DNA of 37,885 bases. Origin: Acidobacteriota bacterium (GTDB taxonomy: Bacteria; Acidobacteriota; Vicinamibacteria; Vicinamibacterales; UBA2999). The stretch covers positions 1 to 37,885 of the forward strand of contig JABFSA010000079.1 in assembly GCA_013140775.1 (NCBI GenBank), in the 5' to 3' direction. The notes below the pieces were generated by a model. That model was not told the DNA's origin. It saw nothing but the letters and a program-made list of their open reading frames with translations, and searched no databases. Shown here piece after piece: positions 24,107 to 32,273 of the stretch (its first letter is position 1; each line of letters starts with the position of its first letter). The translations under genes were made by a program, and so were the position numbers.

Positions 24107-26161
24107 TTATCGCGTCGATGATGCCGCGCGCCGCGCGAGCATCATACGCTCCCAGGTCTGGATCAAGGAGATGAAGTCGGAACGCTGCGCCGCATCAAGA
24201 TCCTCTGGTCGTCGCCACGCTTCGTGTCCTACTCTCACTGTACCCTCGCGAAAATCATAGGCGATGCTATTCGTGGAACCCGTCCATGCGATCTGCGCAG
24301 GTCGCTCTATCAGTCCAAGATACTGGAAGACCCGACGGGACACATTCGTCGATACAACGGGCGGTTTCCCCTGTGCGTCGGCGCTCTTGAGCGCCGCGTC
24401 GATCGCGTCACGGAGGTCAGCTTGTGCGAATGGCTCCTCGAGCGTCAGCGGGAGATTGGCGACAACAAGCGGGATTCGTGTCTGCGCGTCGTTCAACGTG
24501 TAGCCATGCCCGAGAAACCCTTCGTCGAAGAGGCTTTCGCCATGGTCACTCATCACGATCACACCCGGATCGTGGCCTAATGCCTGTCTGACGTCACTGA
24601 GCACTCCGCCGATGGCGCGGTCCACATTCGCGGCCGTATTCATGTACATCGCGCGAAGGTCCGCTGTTCGGTCCGGTGCGATCTCCGACTGGTCGAGCAC
24701 GATAGCGCTGACGAGCGGCTGAATGGTGCGATGGTGATACGGAAAGTGCGTGTCGTGAAAGTTCACATAGAGAAACAGGGGGCGATTCCGATCCCGTTTT
24801 TCCAGAAAGGCCGCGATTCGTTCCTGAACCACGCCGTACGGAACCGCAAGGCTGCCTGCAGTTGAAAAGTTCGAGTAGCGGCGGTCCCGATCCTGCCGGG
24901 CGTCGTAGGCCACATCCGCGCGATCGAAGCCGATACCCTGAGCAGCGCCGCCGAACGACTCATCCTGGCCTGAGAAGTACGCCACCTCATAGCCCTGCTT
25001 CTTGAAGTCGTCGATGAGCGTGTCTCTGCCACGAATGTCCGCGACGCTCCCGGAAAAGATATGTCTCCGCGACTGAACGGTGTAGCCGTTGTGCGAGTAC
25101 GCCAGGGTTGGTGCGATACCCTGCCCGGCCAATGCGTCCAGCACCGGCGTCACCGGCTTGCCCTCGATGTGAGCGCCGCGCGCATCAGCGCGGAAGCTTT
25201 CCAGGACGACAAGGACAACGTCCGACTTGAAAGCCCACGTCGCCGACCCTCCTTGCGCCTCGCGGTAGGGCGCGGCGGTGGACGGAAGATCGCCGCCGAC
25301 TCCGTCTTCGTCTATGCCGTTGCCAGGTTCATCCAATGCGTAGGGACGAACGTTCGCATCAAACAGGTCGGGATCGGCGGGACGCGCGAGCGCTCCATAG
25401 CCGTCGCGGTCAACATCAGTTGCTGCCTGAACGAGTGGCCCAAGGAATCCCCCCGTTGGTTTCCTGCGCAGACCGTTGTCCATGACGTCGCTGCTGGCGC
25501 GAAGCGACGTCATCGCTATGGTGCCCGCCAGGCACAGCGCCAGCGGAATGAGAAGACTGCGCCAGGGCGGCGGCGCGATTGTGATGGCTCCGCGGGTTGC
25601 GAAGCGTCGCAGGGCAATCCAGGACACGAGCGCCGCGACGATTCCAGCTCCGACAACCAGCCAGATGACCTGCGCCACGTGTGAAGAAGAGACGGCGATC
25701 AGCTCGCCAGGATCTCGTCCAGCCAGGTCGAAGAGCAGCCGGAGATCGAATGCGTCGCCAAGATAGGTCAGCAGCTGGTACTCGATGAAATCGACGAGCA
25801 GCACTGGCGCAATCGCACATACAAACGCCAACGCCAGGGTCAGGTATCTGGGTACTCCCAACCGCCCACAGACCCATACCGCGATCCAGACAACAACACC
25901 GATCACGGCGGCATCCGTAATGAGGGAGCCAGCGAGAAAGAGGAAAGCCTCTGCCAGGCTGGTTACGTAATCGGTCGCGAGAAAACCACCCGTGAAGTAG
26001 GCGCGCCGATACTGGAGCAGTATCGCGTCGAAGACCGTGGCGGCGAGTGCGGCGGCAAGCGTGACGCCGGCCCAGGGTGTGAACCAGCGCGCCCCGGGAC
26101 GTCCGGGCTTCGCGTCAGCACTGGCGCGCACCGTTCCAGGCGGTGCCGGAACTGCTGACAT
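24107..26161 (-). CDS. Membrane sulfatase/phosphoglycerol-transferase-like enzyme
   Basis: A 684-aa enzyme of the alkaline-phosphatase fold, like LTA synthases and lipid/sugar phosphoethanolamine or phosphoglycerol transferases. There are about five N-terminal membrane helices (residues 30-220), then a Ca-binding-like acidic stretch at 249-291 (DVDRDGYG ... GNGIDEDG), then the catalytic domain. Metal and nucleophile residues are visible: Glu321 in VVLESFRAD, Thr361 in HNGYTVQSR as the likely nucleophile, and DHGE at 539-542. There is no Cys/Ser-x-Pro-x-Arg formylglycine site, so it is more likely a transferase than a true sulfatase. Its ATG overlaps the stop of the EpsI-like gene (TGATG). Confidence 0.85.
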   Translation of the reverse strand: MSAVPAPPGTVRASADAKPGRPGARWFTPWAGVTLAAALAATVFDAILLQYRRAYFTGGFLATDYVTSLAEAFLFLAGSLITDAAVIGVVVWIAVWVCGRLGVPRYLTLALAFVCAIAPVLLVDFIEYQLLTYLGDAFDLRLLFDLAGRDPGELIAVSSSHVAQVIWLVVGAGIVAALVSWIALRRFATRGAITIAPPPWRSLLIPLALCLAGTIAMTSLRASSDVMDNGLRRKPTGGFLGPLVQAATDVDRDGYGALARPADPDLFDANVRPYALDEPGNGIDEDGVGGDLPSTAAPYREAQGGSATWAFKSDVVLVVLESFRADARGAHIEGKPVTPVLDALAGQGIAPTLAYSHNGYTVQSRRHIFSGSVADIRGRDTLIDDFKKQGYEVAYFSGQDESFGGAAQGIGFDRADVAYDARQDRDRRYSNFSTAGSLAVPYGVVQERIAAFLEKRDRNRPLFLYVNFHDTHFPYHHRTIQPLVSAIVLDQSEIAPDRTADLRAMYMNTAANVDRAIGGVLSDVRQALGHDPGVIVMSDHGESLFDEGFLGHGYTLNDAQTRIPLVVANLPLTLEEPFAQADLRDAIDAALKSADAQGKPPVVSTNVSRRVFQYLGLIERPAQIAWTGSTNSIAYDFREGTVRVGHEAWRRPEDLDAAQRSDFISLIQTWERMMLARRAASSTR

Positions 26162-26778
26162 CAGGGCCGCTGCGAGACGCCCTGACTGGTGAAACGATCG
26201 ATGGCTTCGAAGAACAAGCCGAGCGAGGGGAGCGCATCGACACTGGAGTCGGGGGCGTTGTCGGCAAGGAAGAACAGCGTCATCGCTTTTCTGCCGCTGA
26301 AGAGCATCTCGCCGGCGCTACGGAGCTGAAAGCGGATTGGGTCCTCCACGAAGGCGTCGTCGTACTGCAACGCATACAGACCGACGCCCCCCGTTTCGGC
26401 TTGCAGCACAAATACCGGAATCTCGGGGCGCTGGGCAAAGCGTCTGATTTCAGTTCGGGGGAAGGTATCCTCGGTCACCGCCAGTTCGGGATGGTGATAG
26501 AGCGCCTTGGCATCGTACGACCGCACGACCGTGAGCGTCACTTCGTCGCGCCCGGCACGATAGACGCGCTCGGTCCAGTCGTCACTTTCGAAACGGCGCT
26601 GGCCCCACGTCGCGTTGCGCCCGGAGGGGGCGCCGGCGTATCCGGCGAGCACCGCCGGGATCGACGCGGTCGAACGGCCATCGCGGACCGCGGAATCCGA
26701 GTAGCTGTGAATGAGGGTCGGCACCAGCGCCACGGCGACCAGGCCACACACGGCTGGAAGGAAACGTGTCGAGATCAC
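26161..26778 (-). CDS. EpsI-like exosortase-associated protein
   Basis: A 205-aa protein with one N-terminal membrane helix (TRFLPAVCGLVAVALVPTLIHSY) and an extracytoplasmic domain. Its position and shape match the EpsI (DUF3485) proteins that accompany exosortases, often fused to them. The start is GTG at 26778, overlapping the exosortase stop as GTGA; the open frame further upstream is a shadow of the exosortase gene. The similarity to EpsI is judged from context, size and topology, with no motif that I can call diagnostic, so the family call is moderate. The following gene starts on its stop codon (TGATG). Confidence 0.65.
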   Translation of the reverse strand: MISTRFLPAVCGLVAVALVPTLIHSYSDSAVRDGRSTASIPAVLAGYAGAPSGRNATWGQRRFESDDWTERVYRAGRDEVTLTVVRSYDAKALYHHPELAVTEDTFPRTEIRRFAQRPEIPVFVLQAETGGVGLYALQYDDAFVEDPIRFQLRSAGEMLFSGRKAMTLFFLADNAPDSSVDALPSLGLFFEAIDRFTSQGVSQRP

Positions 26779-27701
26779 GCTGGCCCCTCGGCAGCAGCGG
26801 CAGGTCGCGGATCCCCGCCCAGCCAGAAGATGACCGGCAGCGCGAGGGCGAACGTGAGCATGCCCGAAAGCGGATGAATGAATGTGTCGAGCACTTCCGG
26901 GCCCGTCCATACCACCAGCGCGGTCAGTGACACCACGCGCAGGATGTTCGCGGCAATAGCGAGAGGAGCGGCCATGCCGAGCACAAGGGATCGCCGCCGC
27001 CAGCCCGGGGTTGAATACGCGGTGAGGACGGCCACGGCCGCGGCGGCATACAGCGTCGAGAACCCGCTGCACGCGTCGGTAATGTGAAGCGGCCCCGTGG
27101 ACAGATGCAGCGTCGTTCCCTCCGTGAACACCGGGATGCCCAGGAACGGCACGACCCAGGACGTCGCCGCAACGGCAATCAGCCGAAGCTGCATGTGGAT
27201 TACCTCGGTCATGCCAAGAGGTATGGGAAGCGCGGCGACGAGAAAGAGCAGCGGAAAAGCAATCGCACGGGTGCGGGCAGTGCCCATCAACAGGAGCGAC
27301 AGACCCGGCAGCGCCATCACAATCGAGATCGCCGCCAGAAGCTGCGTGTGCATCCCGGCGTCCAGGGCGTGCAGCAACAGCGCGGGCAGCAGCAGCACGA
27401 ATCCCCACGCACTCCCCTGCCCCGGGGTCCCTTTGAAGCGCTTCAGCTCGTGATAGCTCAGAAACGCCACGACGGGCGGCACAAGAGCGCCGTGTGCGTT
27501 GTGCCACACGCTCAGCGTCCATCGTTCCCAGAGGAATGTGACGGTGGGCGCGAACAACACGATCAGTTCGATGGCCAGTACACACAGGCCAACCGTTCGC
27601 CATGTGGAGGCCACACGCGCGTCCGCAGCCGGCGCGTCAGCCAGAGCCGCGCCGGCCGGAATGCCCGTGGAGGCGGTGCTCACATTCGTGGGAGTCTGCA
27701 C
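26775..27701 (-). CDS. Exosortase
   Basis: A 308-aa polytopic membrane protease/transpeptidase-like enzyme that recognises C-terminal PEP-CTERM signals. About eight membrane helices are predicted. The catalytic triad of exosortases is intact: Cys211 in DACSGFSTLYAA, Arg255 in NILRVVSL, and His276 in HPLSGMLTF. The GTG at 27701 directly follows the stop of the first TPR gene, so it is in one operon with the TPR lipoproteins. The Ala-rich first 30 residues are unusual; GTG 27683 would shorten them by six. The nearest visible substrate is the PEP-CTERM protein at 36801-37658. The subtype (XrtA and so on) cannot be told by eye. Confidence 0.93.
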   Translation of the reverse strand: MQTPTNVSTASTGIPAGAALADAPAADARVASTWRTVGLCVLAIELIVLFAPTVTFLWERWTLSVWHNAHGALVPPVVAFLSYHELKRFKGTPGQGSAWGFVLLLPALLLHALDAGMHTQLLAAISIVMALPGLSLLLMGTARTRAIAFPLLFLVAALPIPLGMTEVIHMQLRLIAVAATSWVVPFLGIPVFTEGTTLHLSTGPLHITDACSGFSTLYAAAAVAVLTAYSTPGWRRRSLVLGMAAPLAIAANILRVVSLTALVVWTGPEVLDTFIHPLSGMLTFALALPVIFWLGGDPRPAAAAEGPA

Positions 27702-29984
27702 TTATCTACCGATCGCCTTGAGCGCCTGTTGAGCGTCCGCATAGTCGGGTTTGAGTTTGAGCGCCTCCTGGTAGGAGCGCCGCGCGCGAACGAGATTGCC
27801 CTGTTTCGCTAAAGCCAGGCCCAGATGATAATGAAAAATAGGGTTGGCGGGGTTCTTCGCAAGGCTTTCCTCAAACGCGCGGAGGGCGAGCTCCGGCAGT
27901 TGTTTCTGGTAGTACACCCACCCCAGCGTGTCTCGTATCTCGGGATTGTCGGGCGCCTGCTCGACGGCCCTCTGCGCGAGGGTCAAGGCACGGTCGAGGT
28001 CTTCTTTCGCGTCGGCGTAGATGTAAGCCAGGTTGTTCGCGGCGATTAGAGAGCGCGGCTCGATGGCGAGCGCCTCATCGTATTTCTGCTTCGCCTCTTG
28101 AACCTTGTTCTGCATCGCCAGGATCATCCCGACGACCACACGCGAGGTGGCGTCCTTGGGATTGGCGGCGGCTCGCTTGTCGAACTCGGCTTTCGCGGCG
28201 TCCAGCTTCCCCTGAGCCAGGTAGATCTGCCCGAGCATGGTGTACCCGTTCATGTTGGCGGGATCCACCTCGATGAGGTGGCTGAGCACCTGCTCAGCCT
28301 TGGCATAGTCCCTGCCAGAGACGTACACGCGCGCGGCCAGGCTCAGGGCGTCCGGCCGATCTGGCTGGGTGGCCAGCCTCGACTCGACGCGTCCCCGCGC
28401 GGCCGATATGTTCTTCTCCAGCATGTCCAACATGACCAGACCCGCGAACGCCTCGCCGGAATTCGGGTCCAGCTGCAGAGCTCGTTCGTACTCACCTCTG
28501 GCCCCGGAGAGGTCCTTCCGCGTCACCTTGAAGGCGCCGTTCAGCGAACGCACCGGCGCGGCGTTGGGATACTCTTTGAGCAGTGCGGCCATCTCCAATT
28601 CCGCACGCGCCATCTGCCCCTGCGCCAACAGCCCGCGTGCCAAACTCATGCGAGCGATCGGGTTGCCAGGAGCATTCTTGGCCGCCTCCTGAGCAAACTG
28701 CACCGCGCCTGCTGCGTCACCCTGCAAGAGCGTCAGTCTGGACAGTTGCAGCTGGGCTGACGCAGCGCGTGGATTCAACCGAAGTGTTTCGGTGAACGCG
28801 TCGGCCGCCTCTTCGTACTGACGCAAGGCCAGCCGTATCGCCCCGTGCAGGTAGTGAGCCGGTGCTGACTCGGGATCGGCCGCCGCCGCTTCGCTCGATC
28901 GCCGTAACGCCTCAGCCGTATTTCCCTCGGCGTAGAGCCAGCGGGCCTTGGTCATGAGTGCCGACGCATTTCTCGGCTCCCGCGCGAGCAGTCGATCGAG
29001 GGCCGTGTGTGCGTCCGCTGTACGTTTGTCAACGTACGCCAGTTGCGCAAGACGCAGCTCCGCGCCTGAGGAACCGGGCCCCCCTTCGCTCCGCACCAGC
29101 GGTTCCAACACGCGGGTGGCATCGTCACGCCGATTCTGGGCCAGGTAATAGTCGGCCAGCACCAGCTTCTCCGCCTCGCCACCGGCCTCTGCAAGTGTGC
29201 GGACGTACGTCTCCGCGTCCTTCGGCCGACCCGTGCCCGTGTAGTAACTCGCGAGAGCGCGGTTGGCCAGCAGGTGCTTGGGATCGATGGCGAGTGCTGC
29301 TTTGAACGACTCCTCGGCAGCAGCAGAGTCACCCGTCCCCCATTGGAACGTGGCAAGGGCGACCCGTGCGGGTACCGATTTCGGATCGACCTCAACCGCC
29401 TTCTCGTACGCGGTTCGTGCCTGGTCTCGATCGCCATCGGCGAGCTTGAAACCCGCGAGACTGGAGTAGCTTCCAGCGTTGGTCGGATCGATGGCAATCG
29501 CCTGCTCGACCTGGGCGATCGCTCCATCGAGGTCGCGAAGACCCGCCAGCGCGTTGCCCAGGATCAGAAGGCCTTGTGTGTTCTTCGGGTCTCGCGCGAG
29601 CGCACGTTGCACGCGCGTCTTCGCATCTTCGAACTGGCGCGCGAGGAGCAGATAGGTGGCTGCCCTGATCTGGGCGTCCACATCCTCTGGAAGCAGATCC
29701 GCCGCGCGAATCTGTTCGGCGAAGGCTGCCCGCGGGTTGCCCGCGTACCCGTACGCTTCAGCCAGCTTCTTTCGCGCTTCACCAAACCGGGCATCGGCAC
29801 GGATCGCATTGCGATACTCGACAATCGCCTCCCCGTACTTCTTCTCGTCGAAGTACCGATTGCCGTTCTCGAACGCTCGCTGCTTCTCAGCCTGCGGATC
29901 GGAGCAGGCGGCGGCGAACAGGGCCAACGCCGCAACACCGCCGAGAACGATCTTCTGCATGTTTATGTGCTTTCGCATATTCAC
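27702..29984 (-). CDS. TPR lipoprotein, PEP-CTERM system type (copy 1)
   Basis: A 760-aa exported lipoprotein. The signal sequence ends in a lipobox (LFAAAC-SD), with the lipidated Cys at about residue 27. The rest is a solenoid of about 20 tetratricopeptide repeats, seen as recurring A-x-x-x-Y/F...A-x-x-x-P blocks. It resembles the large TPR proteins (PrsT type) of exosortase loci. GTG 29984 is chosen because TGAGG lies 8 bases before it; ATGs at 29978 and 29960 are in frame. It is colinear with copy 2 along almost its entire length, but its last 75 residues are different. The exosortase gene follows without a gap. Confidence 0.9.
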   Translation of the reverse strand: MNMRKHINMQKIVLGGVAALALFAAACSDPQAEKQRAFENGNRYFDEKKYGEAIVEYRNAIRADARFGEARKKLAEAYGYAGNPRAAFAEQIRAADLLPEDVDAQIRAATYLLLARQFEDAKTRVQRALARDPKNTQGLLILGNALAGLRDLDGAIAQVEQAIAIDPTNAGSYSSLAGFKLADGDRDQARTAYEKAVEVDPKSVPARVALATFQWGTGDSAAAEESFKAALAIDPKHLLANRALASYYTGTGRPKDAETYVRTLAEAGGEAEKLVLADYYLAQNRRDDATRVLEPLVRSEGGPGSSGAELRLAQLAYVDKRTADAHTALDRLLAREPRNASALMTKARWLYAEGNTAEALRRSSEAAAADPESAPAHYLHGAIRLALRQYEEAADAFTETLRLNPRAASAQLQLSRLTLLQGDAAGAVQFAQEAAKNAPGNPIARMSLARGLLAQGQMARAELEMAALLKEYPNAAPVRSLNGAFKVTRKDLSGARGEYERALQLDPNSGEAFAGLVMLDMLEKNISAARGRVESRLATQPDRPDALSLAARVYVSGRDYAKAEQVLSHLIEVDPANMNGYTMLGQIYLAQGKLDAAKAEFDKRAAANPKDATSRVVVGMILAMQNKVQEAKQKYDEALAIEPRSLIAANNLAYIYADAKEDLDRALTLAQRAVEQAPDNPEIRDTLGWVYYQKQLPELALRAFEESLAKNPANPIFHYHLGLALAKQGNLVRARRSYQEALKLKPDYADAQQALKAIGR

Positions 29985-29994
29985 GTGCGTGGCC

Positions 29995-32262
29995 TCAGCC
30001 TTCGAGCGTGGCCAGGGTGCGCCGAACGTCGGCGGCGGCCGGGAACGCCGGATTGAGCCTCAATACCTGCTCGAAGGACGCGCGTGCCTCGGCCCTGTTC
30101 CCGTTCTTGAGGTAGGCAAGGCCCAGATGATAGTGATAGCTCGGGCTGGAGGCATTCCTGGCCACGGCTTCCTTGAGGGTCACCACGGCCAGGCCCGCGA
30201 GACCTTGCTGGTAGTACACCCAGCCAAGCGTGTCTCGTGCTTCGGGGCTGTTGGGCGCGACCTCAACGGCCGTCTGTGCAAGGGCCAGCGCGCGGTCGAG
30301 ATTCTCACTCGCCTGCGCATAGAGATAGGCCAGATTGTTGGCAGCGAGCAAGGAGCGGGGCTCGATCGTCAGCACCTCCTCGTACTTCTGCTTCGCCTCA
30401 GGCACCTTCCCCTGCACCTCGAGAATCATCGCCACGATGAGGCGGGAAGGTGCGTCCTTCGGATTACTGGCCGCGCGCTTGTCGAACTCCGCCTTCGCTT
30501 CGTCCAGCTTTCGCTGAGCCAGGTACACCTGGCCAAGCATGGCGTAGCCGCTCATGTTCGCGGAATCGATCTGAATCAGGTGGCGCAGCACGCCCTCGGC
30601 CTTCGCCATGTCCCTGGTGTCGAAGTACACGCGTGCCGCGAGCATCAGAAGATCCGTCCTGTCGGGCTGGGCCCTCAGTCGTGTTTCCACTCGCGCACGG
30701 GCAGCAGCCACGTTTCCCTGGTTCAGGTCGAGCACCACCAGACCGGTGAGGGCGTCCACCGAGTTGGCGTCCAGCTGAAGGGCCCGTTCATACTCGCCCC
30801 TGGCGCCGGCGACATCCTTCTTCGCGCCCTTGAGCGTGCCGTTGAGCACGCGCACGAGGGCGACATCGGGGTACTCCTTCACCAGCGCGGCTATCTCTGC
30901 TTCGGCGCGCACCGTCTGACCCTGCACCAGGAGGCCGTGTGCCAGCGTCATGCGAGCCACTGGGCTGTCGGGCGCGCTATTCAATGCCTCCTGCGCGTAT
31001 TGCACCGCGCCTGCGGGATCTCCGCGCAGCAACGTCAGGCGCGAGAGCTGCACCTGGGCGGCGGCGGCGCGCGGATTCAGCCGAAGCGCTTCGGTGAAAG
31101 CCTCAGCCGCTCCGGAATACTGACCCGAAGCCGCCCGCATGGCCCCAAGGAGGTACTGGGCGGGCGCCGACAGCGGATCGGCAGCCGCCGCTTCGGTCGA
31201 CAGTCGCAACGCTTCTGCGATCTTCCCCTCCGAATTGAGCCACCGAGCCTTGGTCATGAGCGCCGAGGCGTTTCGCGGCTCACGCGTGAGCACGCGGTCG
31301 ACCGCCGCATGTGCGTCGGTCGTGCGCTTCTCGAAGTACGCGAGCTGCGCAAGCCGCACCTCCGCGCCCGAGGAGACCCGTTCGTTCCGCACCATGGGGT
31401 CGAGGACGTCTCTGGCATCACCGGGCCGATCGTGGGCCACGTAGTAGTCGGCCAGCATCAGCTTCTCCGTCTCGCCGCCAGCCTCTGCGACGATACGGAG
31501 GAGCGGCTCGGCGTCCTGCGGCCGGCCAGTGCTCACGTAGTAGCTCGCGAGCGCCCTGTTGGCCAGCTGATTCTGGGGATCGATTTGGAGCGCCGCCTTG
31601 AACGATTGTTCAGCGGCGGCCGGACTGCCGATTCCCCATTGGAACGTGGCAAGCGCGACGCGCGCCGGGACCGACTTCGGATCGACCGTAACCGCTTTCT
31701 CGTACGCGGCCCGTGCCATGGAACGATCGCCGGCGCCGAGCTTGAACTCCCCGAGGCTCGCGTAGCTTCCGGCCTTGGTCGGGTCGATCGTGATCGCCTG
31801 TTCGATCTGCGCGATCGCTCCCCCGAGGTCGCCGACACCCGCCAGCGCGTTACCCAGGATCAGCAGGCCCTGGATGTTCTTGGGATCCAGCGCGAGCGCC
31901 TGCTGCACGCGCGCCTTCGCGTCGTCGTACTGACCGCCCAGCAGCAGATACATGGAAGCCTTGATCTGGGCGTCCACATCGTCGGGAAGCAGATCGGCTG
32001 CGCGAATCTGTTCGGCGTAGGCCGCCATATGGTTGCCGGCGTATCCGTACGCATCGGCCAGCTTCTTCCGAGCTTCCCCAAACCGGGGATCGATACGGAC
32101 CGCGTTCTGGTACTCGACGATCGCCTCGGCGTACTTCTTTTCGTCGAGATATCGATTACCGTTCTCGAGCGCTCGCTGCTTCTCGGTCTCTGAACTGGAG
32201 CAGGCAACGGCGAATAGTGCAAGCGCAGCCACACTCCCACGGACAATCTGTCGCATGGTCAT
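29995..32262 (-). CDS. TPR lipoprotein, PEP-CTERM system type (copy 2)
   Basis: A 755-aa TPR lipoprotein. The signal peptide MTMRQIVRGSVAALALFAVAC ends in a lipobox, and the TPR solenoid follows. The start at 32262 has GAAGG 8 bases upstream and lies 11 bases after the stop of copy 3; the longer open frame upstream is the opposite phase of copy 3. Most of the protein matches copy 1 (for example ENGNRYLDEKKYAEAIVEYQNAV and EQIRAADLLPDDVDAQI). The last 75 residues instead match copy 3 (HYHLGLAYLKNGN, LNPAFPAAADVRR), as if the 3' end had been exchanged. Confidence 0.92.
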   Translation of the reverse strand: MTMRQIVRGSVAALALFAVACSSSETEKQRALENGNRYLDEKKYAEAIVEYQNAVRIDPRFGEARKKLADAYGYAGNHMAAYAEQIRAADLLPDDVDAQIKASMYLLLGGQYDDAKARVQQALALDPKNIQGLLILGNALAGVGDLGGAIAQIEQAITIDPTKAGSYASLGEFKLGAGDRSMARAAYEKAVTVDPKSVPARVALATFQWGIGSPAAAEQSFKAALQIDPQNQLANRALASYYVSTGRPQDAEPLLRIVAEAGGETEKLMLADYYVAHDRPGDARDVLDPMVRNERVSSGAEVRLAQLAYFEKRTTDAHAAVDRVLTREPRNASALMTKARWLNSEGKIAEALRLSTEAAAADPLSAPAQYLLGAMRAASGQYSGAAEAFTEALRLNPRAAAAQVQLSRLTLLRGDPAGAVQYAQEALNSAPDSPVARMTLAHGLLVQGQTVRAEAEIAALVKEYPDVALVRVLNGTLKGAKKDVAGARGEYERALQLDANSVDALTGLVVLDLNQGNVAAARARVETRLRAQPDRTDLLMLAARVYFDTRDMAKAEGVLRHLIQIDSANMSGYAMLGQVYLAQRKLDEAKAEFDKRAASNPKDAPSRLIVAMILEVQGKVPEAKQKYEEVLTIEPRSLLAANNLAYLYAQASENLDRALALAQTAVEVAPNSPEARDTLGWVYYQQGLAGLAVVTLKEAVARNASSPSYHYHLGLAYLKNGNRAEARASFEQVLRLNPAFPAAADVRRTLATLEG

Positions 32263-32273
32263 TTGTTGAACCT

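Noticed and set aside
26779..27603. N-terminal extension of the EpsI-like gene (480-aa open frame)
   Set aside because: It is an out-of-frame reading of the exosortase gene, rich in Arg, His and Cys. The GTGA overlap at 26778 gives a normal start.
29656..32193. Plus-strand open frame of 845 codons opposite the TPR genes
   Set aside because: It is the mirror of the repeated TPR coding sequence. The length comes from codon bias in the opposite strand, with no start signal or family match.
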